A stretch of 64,000 nt of DNA from an uncultured Opitutales bacterium (GTDB lineage Bacteria; Verrucomicrobiota; Verrucomicrobiia; Opitutales; Intestinicryptomonadaceae): positions 1-64,000 of the forward strand of contig CAKTTC010000004.1 in NCBI GenBank assembly GCA_934613645.1. The letters are read 5' to 3'. Position numbers and translations under genes: made by a program. Within the stretch, counting starts at the first letter, position 1. Each line of letters starts with the position of its first letter. Shown here one piece after another: positions 24,320 to 33,011 of this stretch. The notes under the pieces are model-generated. The model was not told the DNA's origin, did not search any database, and was given only the letters and a program-made list of their open reading frames with translations.

Positions 24320-25510
24320 ATGTCGAAAGAATCATTCGTCAGAACAAAACCACACGTAAACGTAGGTACCATCGGTCACATCGACCACGGTAAAACTACT
24401 CTCACAACTGCAATCTTGAAGGTTCAGTCGGACAAGGGCCTGGCTCAATTTAAGTCCTATCAGGACATCGCTAAGGGCGGCACTGTTCGCGACGCTACCA
24501 AGACTGTAACAATCGCCGTAGCGCACGTCGAATACGAAACACCGACCCGCCACTACGCGCACGTTGACTGCCCCGGCCACGCCGACTTCGTCAAGAACAT
24601 GATCACGGGTGCTGCCCAGATGGACGGCGCAATCCTCGTTGTCAGCGCGGCAGACGGCCCGATGCCCCAGACGCGCGAACACATCTTGTTGGCTCGTCAG
24701 GTTGGCGTTCCGCAGATCGTTGTTTTCTTGAACAAGTGCGACCTTTTGGACGACCCCGAATTGCTCGAGCTCGTTGAAATGGAAGTCCGCGAACTCCTCT
24801 CGAAATACGACTACGACGGCGACAATATCAAGATTATCCGCGGTTCCGCTCTCGGCGCGCTTAACGGCACCGAATTCGGCGTAAACAGCATCAACCAGTT
24901 GATGGACGCTATCGACAGCGAAATTCCGGAACCCGAACGCCCCATCGACAAGCCCTTCATGATGTCGGTTGAAGACGTGTTCTCCATCACGGGTCGTGGC
25001 ACGGTTGCTACGGGTCGTATCGAACGCGGCGTTGTCAAGGTTGGCGACGAAGTTGAAATCGTCGGCTTGGGCGACACACGTAAAACGACTGTTACGGGTG
25101 TTGAAATGTTCCGCAAGAGCCTCGATCAGGGTCAGGCAGGCGACAACGTCGGCTTGTTGCTCCGCGGCGTTGAAAAGGACGACATCGAACGCGGCCACGT
25201 TTTGGCTAAGCCCGGTTCGATTACTCCCCACTCCAAGGCTAAGGCTCAGGTATACGTCCTCACCAAGGACGAAGGCGGCCGTCATACTCCGTTCTTCACC
25301 AACTACCGTCCGCAGTTCTTCTTCGGCACGGCTGACGTTACGGGTGTTTGCAAACTCCCCGAAGGCGTCGAAATGGTTATGCCCGGTGATAACATCGAAC
25401 TCGAAATCGAACTCCAGAAGAAAATCGCTATGGAAAAAGGTCAGCGTTTCGCTATCCGCGAAGGCGGCCGCACAATCGGTTCGGGTCGTATCTCCGAAAT
25501 CATTGCGTAG
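24320..25510 (+). CDS. tuf: Translation elongation factor Tu
   Basis: GTPase of 396 aa that delivers aminoacyl-tRNA to the ribosome. G1 motif is GHIDHGKTTL, G3 is DCPGHADF, and G4 is NKCD. Domains 2 and 3 are complete, with GRGTVATGRIERG and a C-terminus ending GRISEIIA. Codon choice is visibly more biased (more CGT, GGT) than in neighbouring metabolic genes, as expected for a highly expressed gene. It is the only tuf in this window. Confidence 0.99.
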   Translation: MSKESFVRTKPHVNVGTIGHIDHGKTTLTTAILKVQSDKGLAQFKSYQDIAKGGTVRDATKTVTIAVAHVEYETPTRHYAHVDCPGHADFVKNMITGAAQMDGAILVVSAADGPMPQTREHILLARQVGVPQIVVFLNKCDLLDDPELLELVEMEVRELLSKYDYDGDNIKIIRGSALGALNGTEFGVNSINQLMDAIDSEIPEPERPIDKPFMMSVEDVFSITGRGTVATGRIERGVVKVGDEVEIVGLGDTRKTTVTGVEMFRKSLDQGQAGDNVGLLLRGVEKDDIERGHVLAKPGSITPHSKAKAQVYVLTKDEGGRHTPFFTNYRPQFFFGTADVTGVCKLPEGVEMVMPGDNIELEIELQKKIAMEKGQRFAIREGGRTIGSGRISEIIA

Positions 25511-25527
25511 TTTTTTGAACTAACACA

Positions 25528-25556
25528 TCGCCAGAAGGCAGGAAATGCCTTCTGGC
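25528..25556 (+). terminator. Hairpin after tuf, possible weak terminator
   Basis: CCAGAAGGCA and TGCCTTCTGG form a perfect 10-bp stem around GGAAA. The following bases are CTTTGGCG, with a T-rich run only later, so it may be a processing or mRNA-stability element before tRNA-Trp rather than a full terminator. Confidence 0.6.
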
Positions 25557-25634
25557 TTTGGCGTCTTAATATTTTTTCGCGTTTTTGTTCTTGACAAAAG
25601 CGATTTTTTTGACAAAACGTTCAATCTTTTTCAC

Positions 25635-25707
<73 letters not shown>

Positions 25708-25824
25708 CGTTCTTTAAAACAGGGCGTCGCCGGCGGAAGTCGGTGCGGTATTCGCTTTCGCGTTGCGCTGCGGAGGAGGGGTATCGGGGCGTCGGAAAAT
25801 AAAAGCGCGCATGCGCCAAAGAAA

Positions 25825-26037
25825 ATGACAAATCCCGTTAGCAAAATTAGACAATTTTATAAGGAAACCGTAGTCGAGCTTAAGAAAGCGTCGTGGCCTA
25901 CGCGCTCGGAGCTTTATAGCTACATATTGGTGGTTTTCGTTGCAATCGGTCTGTTGGGCATATTTGTTAGCTCGGCAGACTTCGCCATATATAACGTGGT
26001 CGATTTGCTCACATGGCTTGTGAAGGGCGGGAAATAG
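25825..26037 (+). CDS. secE: Protein translocase subunit SecE
   Basis: A 70-aa short-form SecE with a single membrane helix, the essential clamp around SecY in the inner membrane. The amphipathic segment FYKETVVELKKASWPTRSEL is the conserved cytoplasmic motif, followed by the hydrophobic helix ILVVFVAIGLLGIFV. The start is the ATG at 25825; the open frame extends back into tRNA-Trp without meaning. nusG begins two bases after its stop. Confidence 0.95.
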   Translation: MTNPVSKIRQFYKETVVELKKASWPTRSELYSYILVVFVAIGLLGIFVSSADFAIYNVVDLLTWLVKGGK

Positions 26038-26039
26038 TT

Positions 26040-26669
26040 ATGGAAGAAAACCAGACACAGACGGTCGGGCAACAAGACCCGTTGCGCAAATGGTATACCG
26101 TTCAGACGCGCTCCAATATGGAACGCAAGGCGGTTGAAAACCTCAAGCGCACAATAGACCGCGAAGAAATGGGCGAATACCTCTCCAAGGAAGACGTTAT
26201 CGCGCCCGAAGAAACCGTTTCAATGCTCGTTCAGGTAAAGCGCAAGGGCAAGTTGGAACAGCAGCAAAAACAGGTCTCGAGAATGCTCTACCCCGGATAT
26301 ATTTTCGTGAAGGTAAAGCTTTTTGACGAGGACGAAAACTTTTTGGAAAAGCCGTGGTATTTCATTAGGGGAATCAACGGCGTAGTAAACTTCATCGGCG
26401 GCGACAAGCCCATTCCGCTCAGCGATGAGGAAATAGAAAATATCCTTGCGCAAAAGGCGCAGGCGGAGGGCGCAGTTCGCCCGAAAGTCGTCTTCGAAGT
26501 GGGCGAAATGGTCAAGGTTACCGACGGGCCTTTCTTCGGTTCAATCGGCAAGGTCGAGGAAATCAACGAAGAAACCTGCAAGCTCAAAGTCAGCGTCAAT
26601 ATGTTCGGCCGCTATACGCCTGTTGAGTTGGAATACAATCAGGTGGTGAAGTCGGAAGAGATTGAGTAG
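26040..26669 (+). CDS. nusG: Transcription termination/antitermination factor NusG
   Basis: A 209-aa RNA polymerase-binding elongation factor linking transcription to Rho or the ribosome. The NGN domain begins WYTVQTRSNMERKA and contains LYPGYIFVKV and PWYFIRGINGVVNFIGG. The KOW domain near the C-terminus begins EVGEMVKVTDGPFFGSIGKV. The NGN domain has a charged insertion of about 25 residues around VQVKRKGKLEQQQ, a modest elongation compared with E. coli. It forms a tight pair with secE. Confidence 0.97.
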   Translation: MEENQTQTVGQQDPLRKWYTVQTRSNMERKAVENLKRTIDREEMGEYLSKEDVIAPEETVSMLVQVKRKGKLEQQQKQVSRMLYPGYIFVKVKLFDEDENFLEKPWYFIRGINGVVNFIGGDKPIPLSDEEIENILAQKAQAEGAVRPKVVFEVGEMVKVTDGPFFGSIGKVEEINEETCKLKVSVNMFGRYTPVELEYNQVVKSEEIE

Positions 26670-26723
26670 AGAATTTACGCACAGCCTCAAGCAAAGTAAA
26701 ACAATTCTTATAAGAAAAATAAA

Positions 26724-27149
26724 ATGGCAAAGAAAGTAGTAAAAGAAATCAAGTTGCAGCTCCCCGCGGGCGCGGCTAACCCCGCTCCGCCGGTAGGTCC
26801 GGCGCTCGGTGCTGCCGGCGTCAACATCATGGGCTTCTGCAAAGAGTTCAACGCTCGCACGAAGGATCAGGCGGGAATGATATTGCCCGTGGTGATCTCG
26901 GTGTATCAGGATAAGTCGTTTACGTTTATCCTCAAATCTCCTCCGGCGGCAGTTTTGCTGAAGAAGGCGGCGAAAATTGAAACGGCCAGCGCAAAGCCGA
27001 ATGTAGACAAGGTCGGCAAGGTAACAAAGGCGCAAATCAAGGAAATCGCCAAGATTAAGGAAAAAGACTTGAATGCAACATCGCCCGACGCGGTTTGCCG
27101 TATCATTGAAGGCACGGCGCGCTCGATGGGAATCGACGTTGTAGACTAA
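26724..27149 (+). CDS. rplK: 50S ribosomal protein L11
   Basis: A 141-aa protein of the GTPase-associated centre that binds 23S rRNA near positions 1050-1110. The N-terminal domain has LPAGAANPAPPVGPALG followed by the conserved GVNIMGFCKEFNA. The C-terminal RNA-binding domain ends with TARSMGID. Length is standard. It heads the L11-L1-L10-L12 set. Confidence 0.98.
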   Translation: MAKKVVKEIKLQLPAGAANPAPPVGPALGAAGVNIMGFCKEFNARTKDQAGMILPVVISVYQDKSFTFILKSPPAAVLLKKAAKIETASAKPNVDKVGKVTKAQIKEIAKIKEKDLNATSPDAVCRIIEGTARSMGIDVVD

Positions 27150-27272
27150 TTTTTCGAACGGGGCGTTCGTCCGAGTGGGCGAATGCTCCCTTTGGTAAAT
27201 ATCGGCGACGATTTTTGCCGAAAAAAAGATAAAACCGAACTGCAATTACGCAGGAGACAAATAAATAAAGTC

Positions 27273-27959
27273 ATGGTAAAAAGAAGCAAAAGATACAATA
27301 AGGCTCTTGAAGCGGTAAAACAGAACCCCGTTTCGTTGGCCGACGCGGTAAACGCGTTGCAGTCGATGCCCAAAGCGGGCTTTGACGAAACTGTAGAAGT
27401 TTCGTTCAAATTGAATGTCGATCCCAAGCAGAGCAATCAGATGGTTCGCGGAACGGTTCGCCTCCCCAACGGAAGCGGCAAGAAAGTCAGAGTTGTCGTG
27501 TTTACCGACCACGCCGATACGGCGTTGAGCGCGGGCGCAGACAAGGCGGGCTTGGACGACTTGGTTAAGGAAATCGAAGGCGGCTGGATGGATTTCGACG
27601 TGGCAATCGCTACAACTTCCGCAATGAAGGAAGTCCGCAAGCTGGCAAGAATCCTCGGCCCGAGAGGCTTGATGCCCAATCCCAAAAGCGGCACTGTCAC
27701 GGACGACGTGGAAGCCGCAATCAAGGAAGTCAAGGGCGGCCGTGTTGAATACAAGATGGACAAAACAGCCAACTTGGTTGTTGTTGTCGGCAAGCGCAGC
27801 TTTGCAAACGACAAGCTCCTTGAAAACGCCAAGACGGCTTTGGCAAGCGTTGCCGCAGCCCGTCCCGAAGCAATCAAGGGCAAGTTCATCAACTCAATTT
27901 CAATCAGCTCCACAATGAGCCCCGCCGTTAAGGTTGCGCTCAGCGAAGTTGCCGAATAA
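27273..27959 (+). CDS. rplA: 50S ribosomal protein L1
   Basis: A 228-aa protein forming the L1 stalk that guides E-site tRNA release. Signatures include NGSGKKVRVVVF, GPRGLMPNPKSGTV and the C-terminal SISISSTMSPAVKV. The start is the ATG at 27273; an upstream in-frame start adds 30 residues out of a gap that looks untranslated. The 123-base gap after rplK contains CGAACG-GGG-CGTTCG and CGGC...GCCG hairpins, a possible L1 control region by analogy; that is not shown. Confidence 0.97.
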   Translation: MVKRSKRYNKALEAVKQNPVSLADAVNALQSMPKAGFDETVEVSFKLNVDPKQSNQMVRGTVRLPNGSGKKVRVVVFTDHADTALSAGADKAGLDDLVKEIEGGWMDFDVAIATTSAMKEVRKLARILGPRGLMPNPKSGTVTDDVEAAIKEVKGGRVEYKMDKTANLVVVVGKRSFANDKLLENAKTALASVAAARPEAIKGKFINSISISSTMSPAVKVALSEVAE

Positions 27960-27976
27960 GGGAGGATTTTAATACA

Positions 27977-28483
27977 ATGAGACCGGAAAAGAAATATCTC
28001 GTAGAAGAAGCGCGCAACCTCTTGGGCGCGTCCGAACACCTGTTTTTTGTAAATTTCACGGGCGTTACGGTTTCCGACGCAAGCGCATTCCGCAAGGCTT
28101 TGGCGGCGGTAGGCGCACAATTCCATATCGCGAAGAACTCGATTATAGCAATCGCGGCAAAGGAATTGAACCTTCCCGATGTCAGCTCCGTTTTGGCGGG
28201 TCCTACGGCCGTAATCAGCGGCGGCACGGACGCGGCGGCAGTTGCAAAGGCGGTTGTCGAATTCTTCAAAACGCGCGAAAATGCCGACATTAAACTCGGC
28301 TTGCTCGGCGAAAAGGTAATGCAGAAAGCCGACGTGGAATACTTGGGAAGCCTCCCGACGTTGCCCGAAATGCGCGCAAAGTTCCTGTCGTTGCTCAATA
28401 CGCCCGCCCAGCAGATGGTTCGCGTGGTGTTTATGCGTTGCGAAAAGCTCGGCGGCGGCTCGGAAGAAGCAGCCGCGCAATAG
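27977..28483 (+). CDS. rplJ: 50S ribosomal protein L10
   Basis: A 168-aa protein that anchors L12 dimers on the stalk. The N-terminal RNA-binding domain has LVEEARNLL, FFVNFTGVTVSD and KNSIIAIA. The C-terminal helix that binds L12 is Ala/Leu rich. The gap before it is only 17 bases, so the usual L10 autoregulatory leader is not upstream of rplJ. A structured gap follows it instead. Confidence 0.97.
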   Translation: MRPEKKYLVEEARNLLGASEHLFFVNFTGVTVSDASAFRKALAAVGAQFHIAKNSIIAIAAKELNLPDVSSVLAGPTAVISGGTDAAAVAKAVVEFFKTRENADIKLGLLGEKVMQKADVEYLGSLPTLPEMRAKFLSLLNTPAQQMVRVVFMRCEKLGGGSEEAAAQ

Positions 28484-28588
28484 TCGTTTTGCCGTCGGAA
28501 AGGCGGCGGAACTTTTGGAAAACAGATTTAAACTCCGTCGGCATAGTGTTTGCGTTGTCGGCGGAAAACAAAAACAACTAAAGAACAA

Positions 28589-28634
28589 GCTTAGGAGGGA
28601 AGCCCTCTTAAATGTCCCGCAGGGGACGCTAAGC
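28589..28634 (+). promoter_or_regulatory. Candidate three-way-junction RNA between rplJ and rplL
   Basis: GCTTAG (28589) pairs with CTAAGC (ending 28634) and encloses two hairpins, GAGGG-AAG-CCCTC and GTCCC-GCA-GGGGAC. The rplL ribosome-binding site AAAGGAG lies immediately after. It may tune L12 synthesis relative to L10, or be a processing site. The structure was drawn by eye. Confidence 0.55.
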
Positions 28635-28654
28635 GTTCAAAGGAGAAAAATAAA

Positions 28655-29032
28655 ATGGCAGACATCACAAAAGATCAGGTTATTGAATGGCTCAGCGGCT
28701 TGACAGTCGTTGACGCGGCGGCTCTCGTAAAAGAGCTGGAAGAAAAATGGGGCGTTAGCGCAGCTGCTCCCGTCGCTGTTGTAGCGGGCGGTGCTGCCGC
28801 GGCAGCCGAAGAAGAAAAGGACGCGTTCGACGTTATCCTCAAGAGCGTTGATGCTTCCAAGAAGATTGCAATCATTAAGGAAGTCCGCGCTATCACGGGT
28901 CTCGGTTTGGCTGAAGCCAAGGCGTTGGTCGAAGGCGCTCCGAAGGCAGTCAAGGAAGGCGCAACAAAGGACGAAGCCGCCGAAATCTCCAAGAAGCTCA
29001 AAGACGCCGGCGCAGAAGTCGAAGTCAAGTAA
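28655..29032 (+). CDS. rplL: 50S ribosomal protein L7/L12
   Basis: A 125-aa stalk protein that recruits translational GTPases. It has an N-terminal dimerisation helix, an Ala/Gly-rich hinge (AVVAGGAAAAAEE), and the globular C-terminal domain with KIAIIKEVRAITGLGLAEAK and a final region rich in Lys. It is preceded by a strong AAAGGAG site, as expected for a protein needed in four or more copies per ribosome. Confidence 0.98.
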   Translation: MADITKDQVIEWLSGLTVVDAAALVKELEEKWGVSAAAPVAVVAGGAAAAAEEEKDAFDVILKSVDASKKIAIIKEVRAITGLGLAEAKALVEGAPKAVKEGATKDEAAEISKKLKDAGAEVEVK

Positions 29033-29062
29033 GTTATTTTGGATATACCGGAATAAAATTTC

Positions 29063-29107
29063 GCGGAAAGTCTGCGGCGTTTTGTGCGCCGCAGATGTTC
29101 CGCTTTT
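29063..29107 (+). terminator. Terminator-like hairpin between rplL and rpoB (probable attenuator)
   Basis: GCGGAA pairs with TTCCGC and, inside, TCTGCGGCG pairs with CGCCGCAGA around TTTTGTG; TTTT follows. Position between rplL and rpoB matches the classical partial terminator that lowers polymerase expression relative to ribosomal proteins. Confidence 0.68.
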
Positions 29108-29200
29108 CACGCTTTATAGGCTTTGAGGCGGAAAAACAACCAAAGCAAACACAAAAAAATCCGCAAAATGCGGTAGTTATAGCAGAAACATCTCACGAAT

Positions 29201-32200
29201 ATGTCAGAAAGAGTAAACTTTGGAAAACTAAAGGAAGTCTTGCCGATTCCTAACTTAATAGAAAATCAGGTAAAATCTTACGCCGATTTTCTGCAAAAAG
29301 ACGTTCCTCCATCGGAGAGGAAGATGATGGGTCTGCACGCGGTTTTCAGCGAGATTTTCCCGATTGAGAGCTATGACAACAAAAACAAGCTTGAATACGT
29401 AAAATACGAGCTTGAACAGCCCAAGCTTTCCGAAGTGGAGTGCATAAAAGAGGGCGAAACATACGCCGCCGCGCTTCACGTTACTTTCAGAATTCGTCAG
29501 GGCGACCAAGCCCACGAAGAGACAATCTACATGGGCGACATCAATTTGATGACCGAGAGCGGCAGCTTTATTGTAAACGGTGCCGAACGCGTTGTCGTCA
29601 GCCAGTTGCACAGAAGTCCCGGAATATGCTTCGAAGAAACGATGCACAGTTCGGACAAAATCCTTTATTCATACAGACTCATTCCCGACCGCGGCACATG
29701 GGTTGAAGTGCAGTTCGACCAGAACGACCTGCTCTACGTTTATATCGACCGCCGCCGCCGCCGCAGAAAGTTCCTTATTACCACCCTGCTCAGGGCGTTC
29801 GGGCACAGCTCCAACCAGCAGATTATAGACCTGTTCTACAAGGTCGAAACTTGGAAAGTAAGCGCGGCAATGAAGCGCGAAGACCTGTTCCGCTACGTTT
29901 TGGCGGAGGCCGTCTACAATGTCCGTTCCGACAAGAGCGTTGTTTTGCTCAAGGAATACGAAACGCTTACAAAAAGAGCCGTCAACGAATTCAAGGAAGC
30001 GGGTATCGAGGAAATCAAAGTCATTGATACAACCGTTGACGACGGCGCAATAATCAGGGCTATCAAAAAGGACAAGACCCATAACGAAGAAGAGGCACTC
30101 AAGCACATTTTCATGCAGATTCGCCCCGGCGAACCCGTGAACGTGGAAAACTCGAAGTCGCTTTTCCGCCGCACACTCCGCGACGAAAAACGCTACGACT
30201 TGGGCAAGGTTGGCCGCTTCAAAATCAACCAGCGTTTGGGCTTGAAAACCCCGCTCGACGTGAGAATTCTCACGAGCGAAGACATTGTTGAGGCCACAAA
30301 ACAGCTTTGCAAACTCAAGAAGGGCGAGGGCGTTATCGACGATATCGACAACCTCAGCAGCCGCCGCGTGCGCACCGCGGGCGAACTCCTCGCGGGGCAG
30401 TGCAGAATCGGTTTGGCGAAAACCGAAAAGAATATCCGCGAAAAGCTCACTTCGTCGGATCAGGAAGACGAAATCAAAATTTCGCGCTTGGTAAACTCCA
30501 AGACGATGACTTCGCAGATTCGCGACTTCTTCGCAAGAGACCAGCTCTCGCAGTTCATGGACCAAATCAATCCGCTTTCAGAGCTTACGCACAAACGCCG
30601 TCTGTCGGCATTGGGTAAGGGCGGCTTGAGCAGAGAGCGCGCGGGTTTCGAAGTTCGAGACGTTCACGCCTCGCACTACGGTAGAATTTGCCCGATTGAA
30701 ACGCCTGAAGGTCCGAATATCGGTCTTATCAATTCGTTGTCGTCGTATGCGCGCATAAACGAATTCGGTTTTATCGAAACGCCCTACAGAAAAGTCCAGA
30801 ACGGCAAGGTTCTCGACAAGATTGAATACCTGTCGGCGGACGAGGAAGAGGGCAAGACAATCGCGCAGGCAAACAGCGAAATCAAAGACGGCAAGCTTGT
30901 CGGCAGAATTACCGCAAGACGCTTCGACGAAGTAAGCGAAGTAGACCCCACGGAAGTCGATTATATGGACGTGTCGCCAAAGCAGCTCGTTTCGGTTGCT
31001 GCGGGCTTGATTCCGTTCTTGGAACACGACGACGCAAACCGTGCTTTGATGGGTGCGAACATGCAACGTCAGGGCGTTCCGCTTTTGCAGACGCAGGCTC
31101 CGCTCGTTGGAACGGGCATTGAAGGCAACGTTGCAAAAGACTCCAAGACTGTCGTGCTTTCGAGAAGCAAGGGCAAGGTGGCTTCGGTCGACGCCAAGAG
31201 GGTCGTTGTCACGACCGACGGGGCGATGCCCGCAAAGAAGGGCGGCGAAAAGCTCAAGACCGACGAAGCCAAGGGTATCTACGTTTACGAGCTCAGAAAG
31301 TTCATGCGCTCAAACAACCGCACATGCTTCACGCAAAAGCCCATTGTAAAGAAGGGGCAGTTCGTGAACGTCGGCTCGGTAATCGCCGACGGCGCGGCAA
31401 CGGAAGACGGCGAATTGGCGTTGGGCAAAAACGTTCTCGTGGCGTTCATGCCTTGGAACGGATACAACTTTGAAGACGCAATTCTGCTTTCCGAAAAGCT
31501 CATTAAAAACGACGTGTTCACTTCAATCCACATTGAAGACTACGAGTGCACCGCGCGCGACACAAAACTCGGCATGGAGGAAATCACGCGCGATATTCCG
31601 AACGTGGGCGAAGAGGCCTTGAAGAACCTCGATAGCGAAGGCGTCATAAGAGTTGGTGCGGAAGTAAAGCCCGGCGACATCTTGGTTGGTAAAATCACCC
31701 CGAAGAGCGAAACGGAGCTTGCTCCCGAAGAAAAACTTTTGCGCGCAATATTCGGCGAAAAGGCGTCGGACGTTAAGGATTCGTCTTTGACAGTTCCGTC
31801 GGGCGTCAAGGGTATAGTAATGGACGTGAAGGTCAACAGAAAGTCCGAGCACGAAAACGAAAAGCAGAACCCCAGCGACCGCCGTCGCCGCATCAGAAAA
31901 ATCAACGAGAAGCACCGCACCGACACCAAGAATTTGCACGCGGAATTGACGGAGGCTCTCTCCAACATTCTCTTGGGCGAAAAAATCCCGCTCGATGTCC
32001 GCAATTCGGAAACGGGCGAGGTCATCATTCCCCAAAACAGAAAAATCACGAAAACGCTTTTGAGAAGTCTGGCTTCGGTTCCGAACCAGATTGCAATAGA
32101 CGCGTCGCCGGTGCGCAACAAGATTATGAACATTGTCGAGCAGTTCCAGTCGAAGTTCCAAGACATCGACAAGGAACGCGACCGCCAGCTGTATTCCGTT

Positions 32201-32986
32201 GAAAGCGGACTTTCGGTTGAAAGCAACATAATCCGTTCGGTAAAGGTTTACATAGCCATAAAGCGCAAGATTCAAGTCGGCGACAAAATGGCGGGACGCC
32301 ACGGCAACAAGGGTATCGTAGCGCGCATAGTTCCCGAAGAGGATATGCCGTATCTGCCCGACGGCACGCCCGTTGAAATCTGCCTGAACCCCATGGGCGT
32401 TCCCTCCCGAATGAACGTTGGACAGGTTCTTGAAACGCACTTGGGCTGGGCTTGCAAAAAGCTCGGAATCAAAGTTGCTACTCCCATTTTCGACGGTATC
32501 AGCGAAAAACATATCCGCGAATACCTCGTGCAGTCGGGTATGCCCGAAAGCGGCAAGGTTCGCCTTATCGACGGTCTGACGGGCGACTATTTCGACCAGG
32601 ACGTTGTTGTCGGCTACATCTACATGATGAAGCTCAACCACTTGGTTGCCGACAAAATCCACGCGCGTGCGGTCGGCCCCTACAGCCTCATCACGCAGCA
32701 GCCGTTGGGTGGTAAGGCTCAATACGGCGGTCAGCGTTTCGGCGAAATGGAAGTTTGGGCGTTGGAAGCATACGGCGCGGCGTATATCTTGCAGGAATTG
32801 CTCACAGTCAAGTCCGACGACCTGCAGGGCAGAACGAAGATATACGAACAGCTCGTCAAGGGCGACGGCTCGTTGCAGGCTGGAACGCCGCAGTCGTTCA
32901 ACGTGTTGATGAAAGAAATTCAGGCTCTCGGCTTGGACGTGAAGCTCGGAAACAAAGACGACAAGGACGACATTGTTGCGGAATAA
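29201..32986 (+). CDS. rpoB: DNA-directed RNA polymerase subunit beta
   Basis: A 1261-aa beta subunit. The rifampicin-binding cluster reads SQFMDQINPLSELTHKRRLSAL, with the key Asp, His and Ser positions in wild-type form, and Ile where E. coli has Asn518. Further hallmarks are the ETPEGPNIGLINSL block, KMAGRHGNKG and the C-terminal QPLGGKAQYGGQRFGEME. Around residues 880-930 there is a charged insertion (KSEHENEKQ...). It starts 168 bases after rplL and precedes rpoC by 25 bases. Confidence 0.99.
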   Translation: MSERVNFGKLKEVLPIPNLIENQVKSYADFLQKDVPPSERKMMGLHAVFSEIFPIESYDNKNKLEYVKYELEQPKLSEVECIKEGETYAAALHVTFRIRQGDQAHEETIYMGDINLMTESGSFIVNGAERVVVSQLHRSPGICFEETMHSSDKILYSYRLIPDRGTWVEVQFDQNDLLYVYIDRRRRRRKFLITTLLRAFGHSSNQQIIDLFYKVETWKVSAAMKREDLFRYVLAEAVYNVRSDKSVVLLKEYETLTKRAVNEFKEAGIEEIKVIDTTVDDGAIIRAIKKDKTHNEEEALKHIFMQIRPGEPVNVENSKSLFRRTLRDEKRYDLGKVGRFKINQRLGLKTPLDVRILTSEDIVEATKQLCKLKKGEGVIDDIDNLSSRRVRTAGELLAGQCRIGLAKTEKNIREKLTSSDQEDEIKISRLVNSKTMTSQIRDFFARDQLSQFMDQINPLSELTHKRRLSALGKGGLSRERAGFEVRDVHASHYGRICPIETPEGPNIGLINSLSSYARINEFGFIETPYRKVQNGKVLDKIEYLSADEEEGKTIAQANSEIKDGKLVGRITARRFDEVSEVDPTEVDYMDVSPKQLVSVAAGLIPFLEHDDANRALMGANMQRQGVPLLQTQAPLVGTGIEGNVAKDSKTVVLSRSKGKVASVDAKRVVVTTDGAMPAKKGGEKLKTDEAKGIYVYELRKFMRSNNRTCFTQKPIVKKGQFVNVGSVIADGAATEDGELALGKNVLVAFMPWNGYNFEDAILLSEKLIKNDVFTSIHIEDYECTARDTKLGMEEITRDIPNVGEEALKNLDSEGVIRVGAEVKPGDILVGKITPKSETELAPEEKLLRAIFGEKASDVKDSSLTVPSGVKGIVMDVKVNRKSEHENEKQNPSDRRRRIRKINEKHRTDTKNLHAELTEALSNILLGEKIPLDVRNSETGEVIIPQNRKITKTLLRSLASVPNQIAIDASPVRNKIMNIVEQFQSKFQDIDKERDRQLYSVESGLSVESNIIRSVKVYIAIKRKIQVGDKMAGRHGNKGIVARIVPEEDMPYLPDGTPVEICLNPMGVPSRMNVGQVLETHLGWACKKLGIKVATPIFDGISEKHIREYLVQSGMPESGKVRLIDGLTGDYFDQDVVVGYIYMMKLNHLVADKIHARAVGPYSLITQQPLGGKAQYGGQRFGEMEVWALEAYGAAYILQELLTVKSDDLQGRTKIYEQLVKGDGSLQAGTPQSFNVLMKEIQALGLDVKLGNKDDKDDIVAE

Positions 32987-33011
32987 TACGGAACGCTAAG
33001 GAGTTTTTTAT

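Noticed and set aside
27960..27976. L10 leader upstream of rplJ
   Set aside because: The gap is only 17 bases, too short for the known leader fold.
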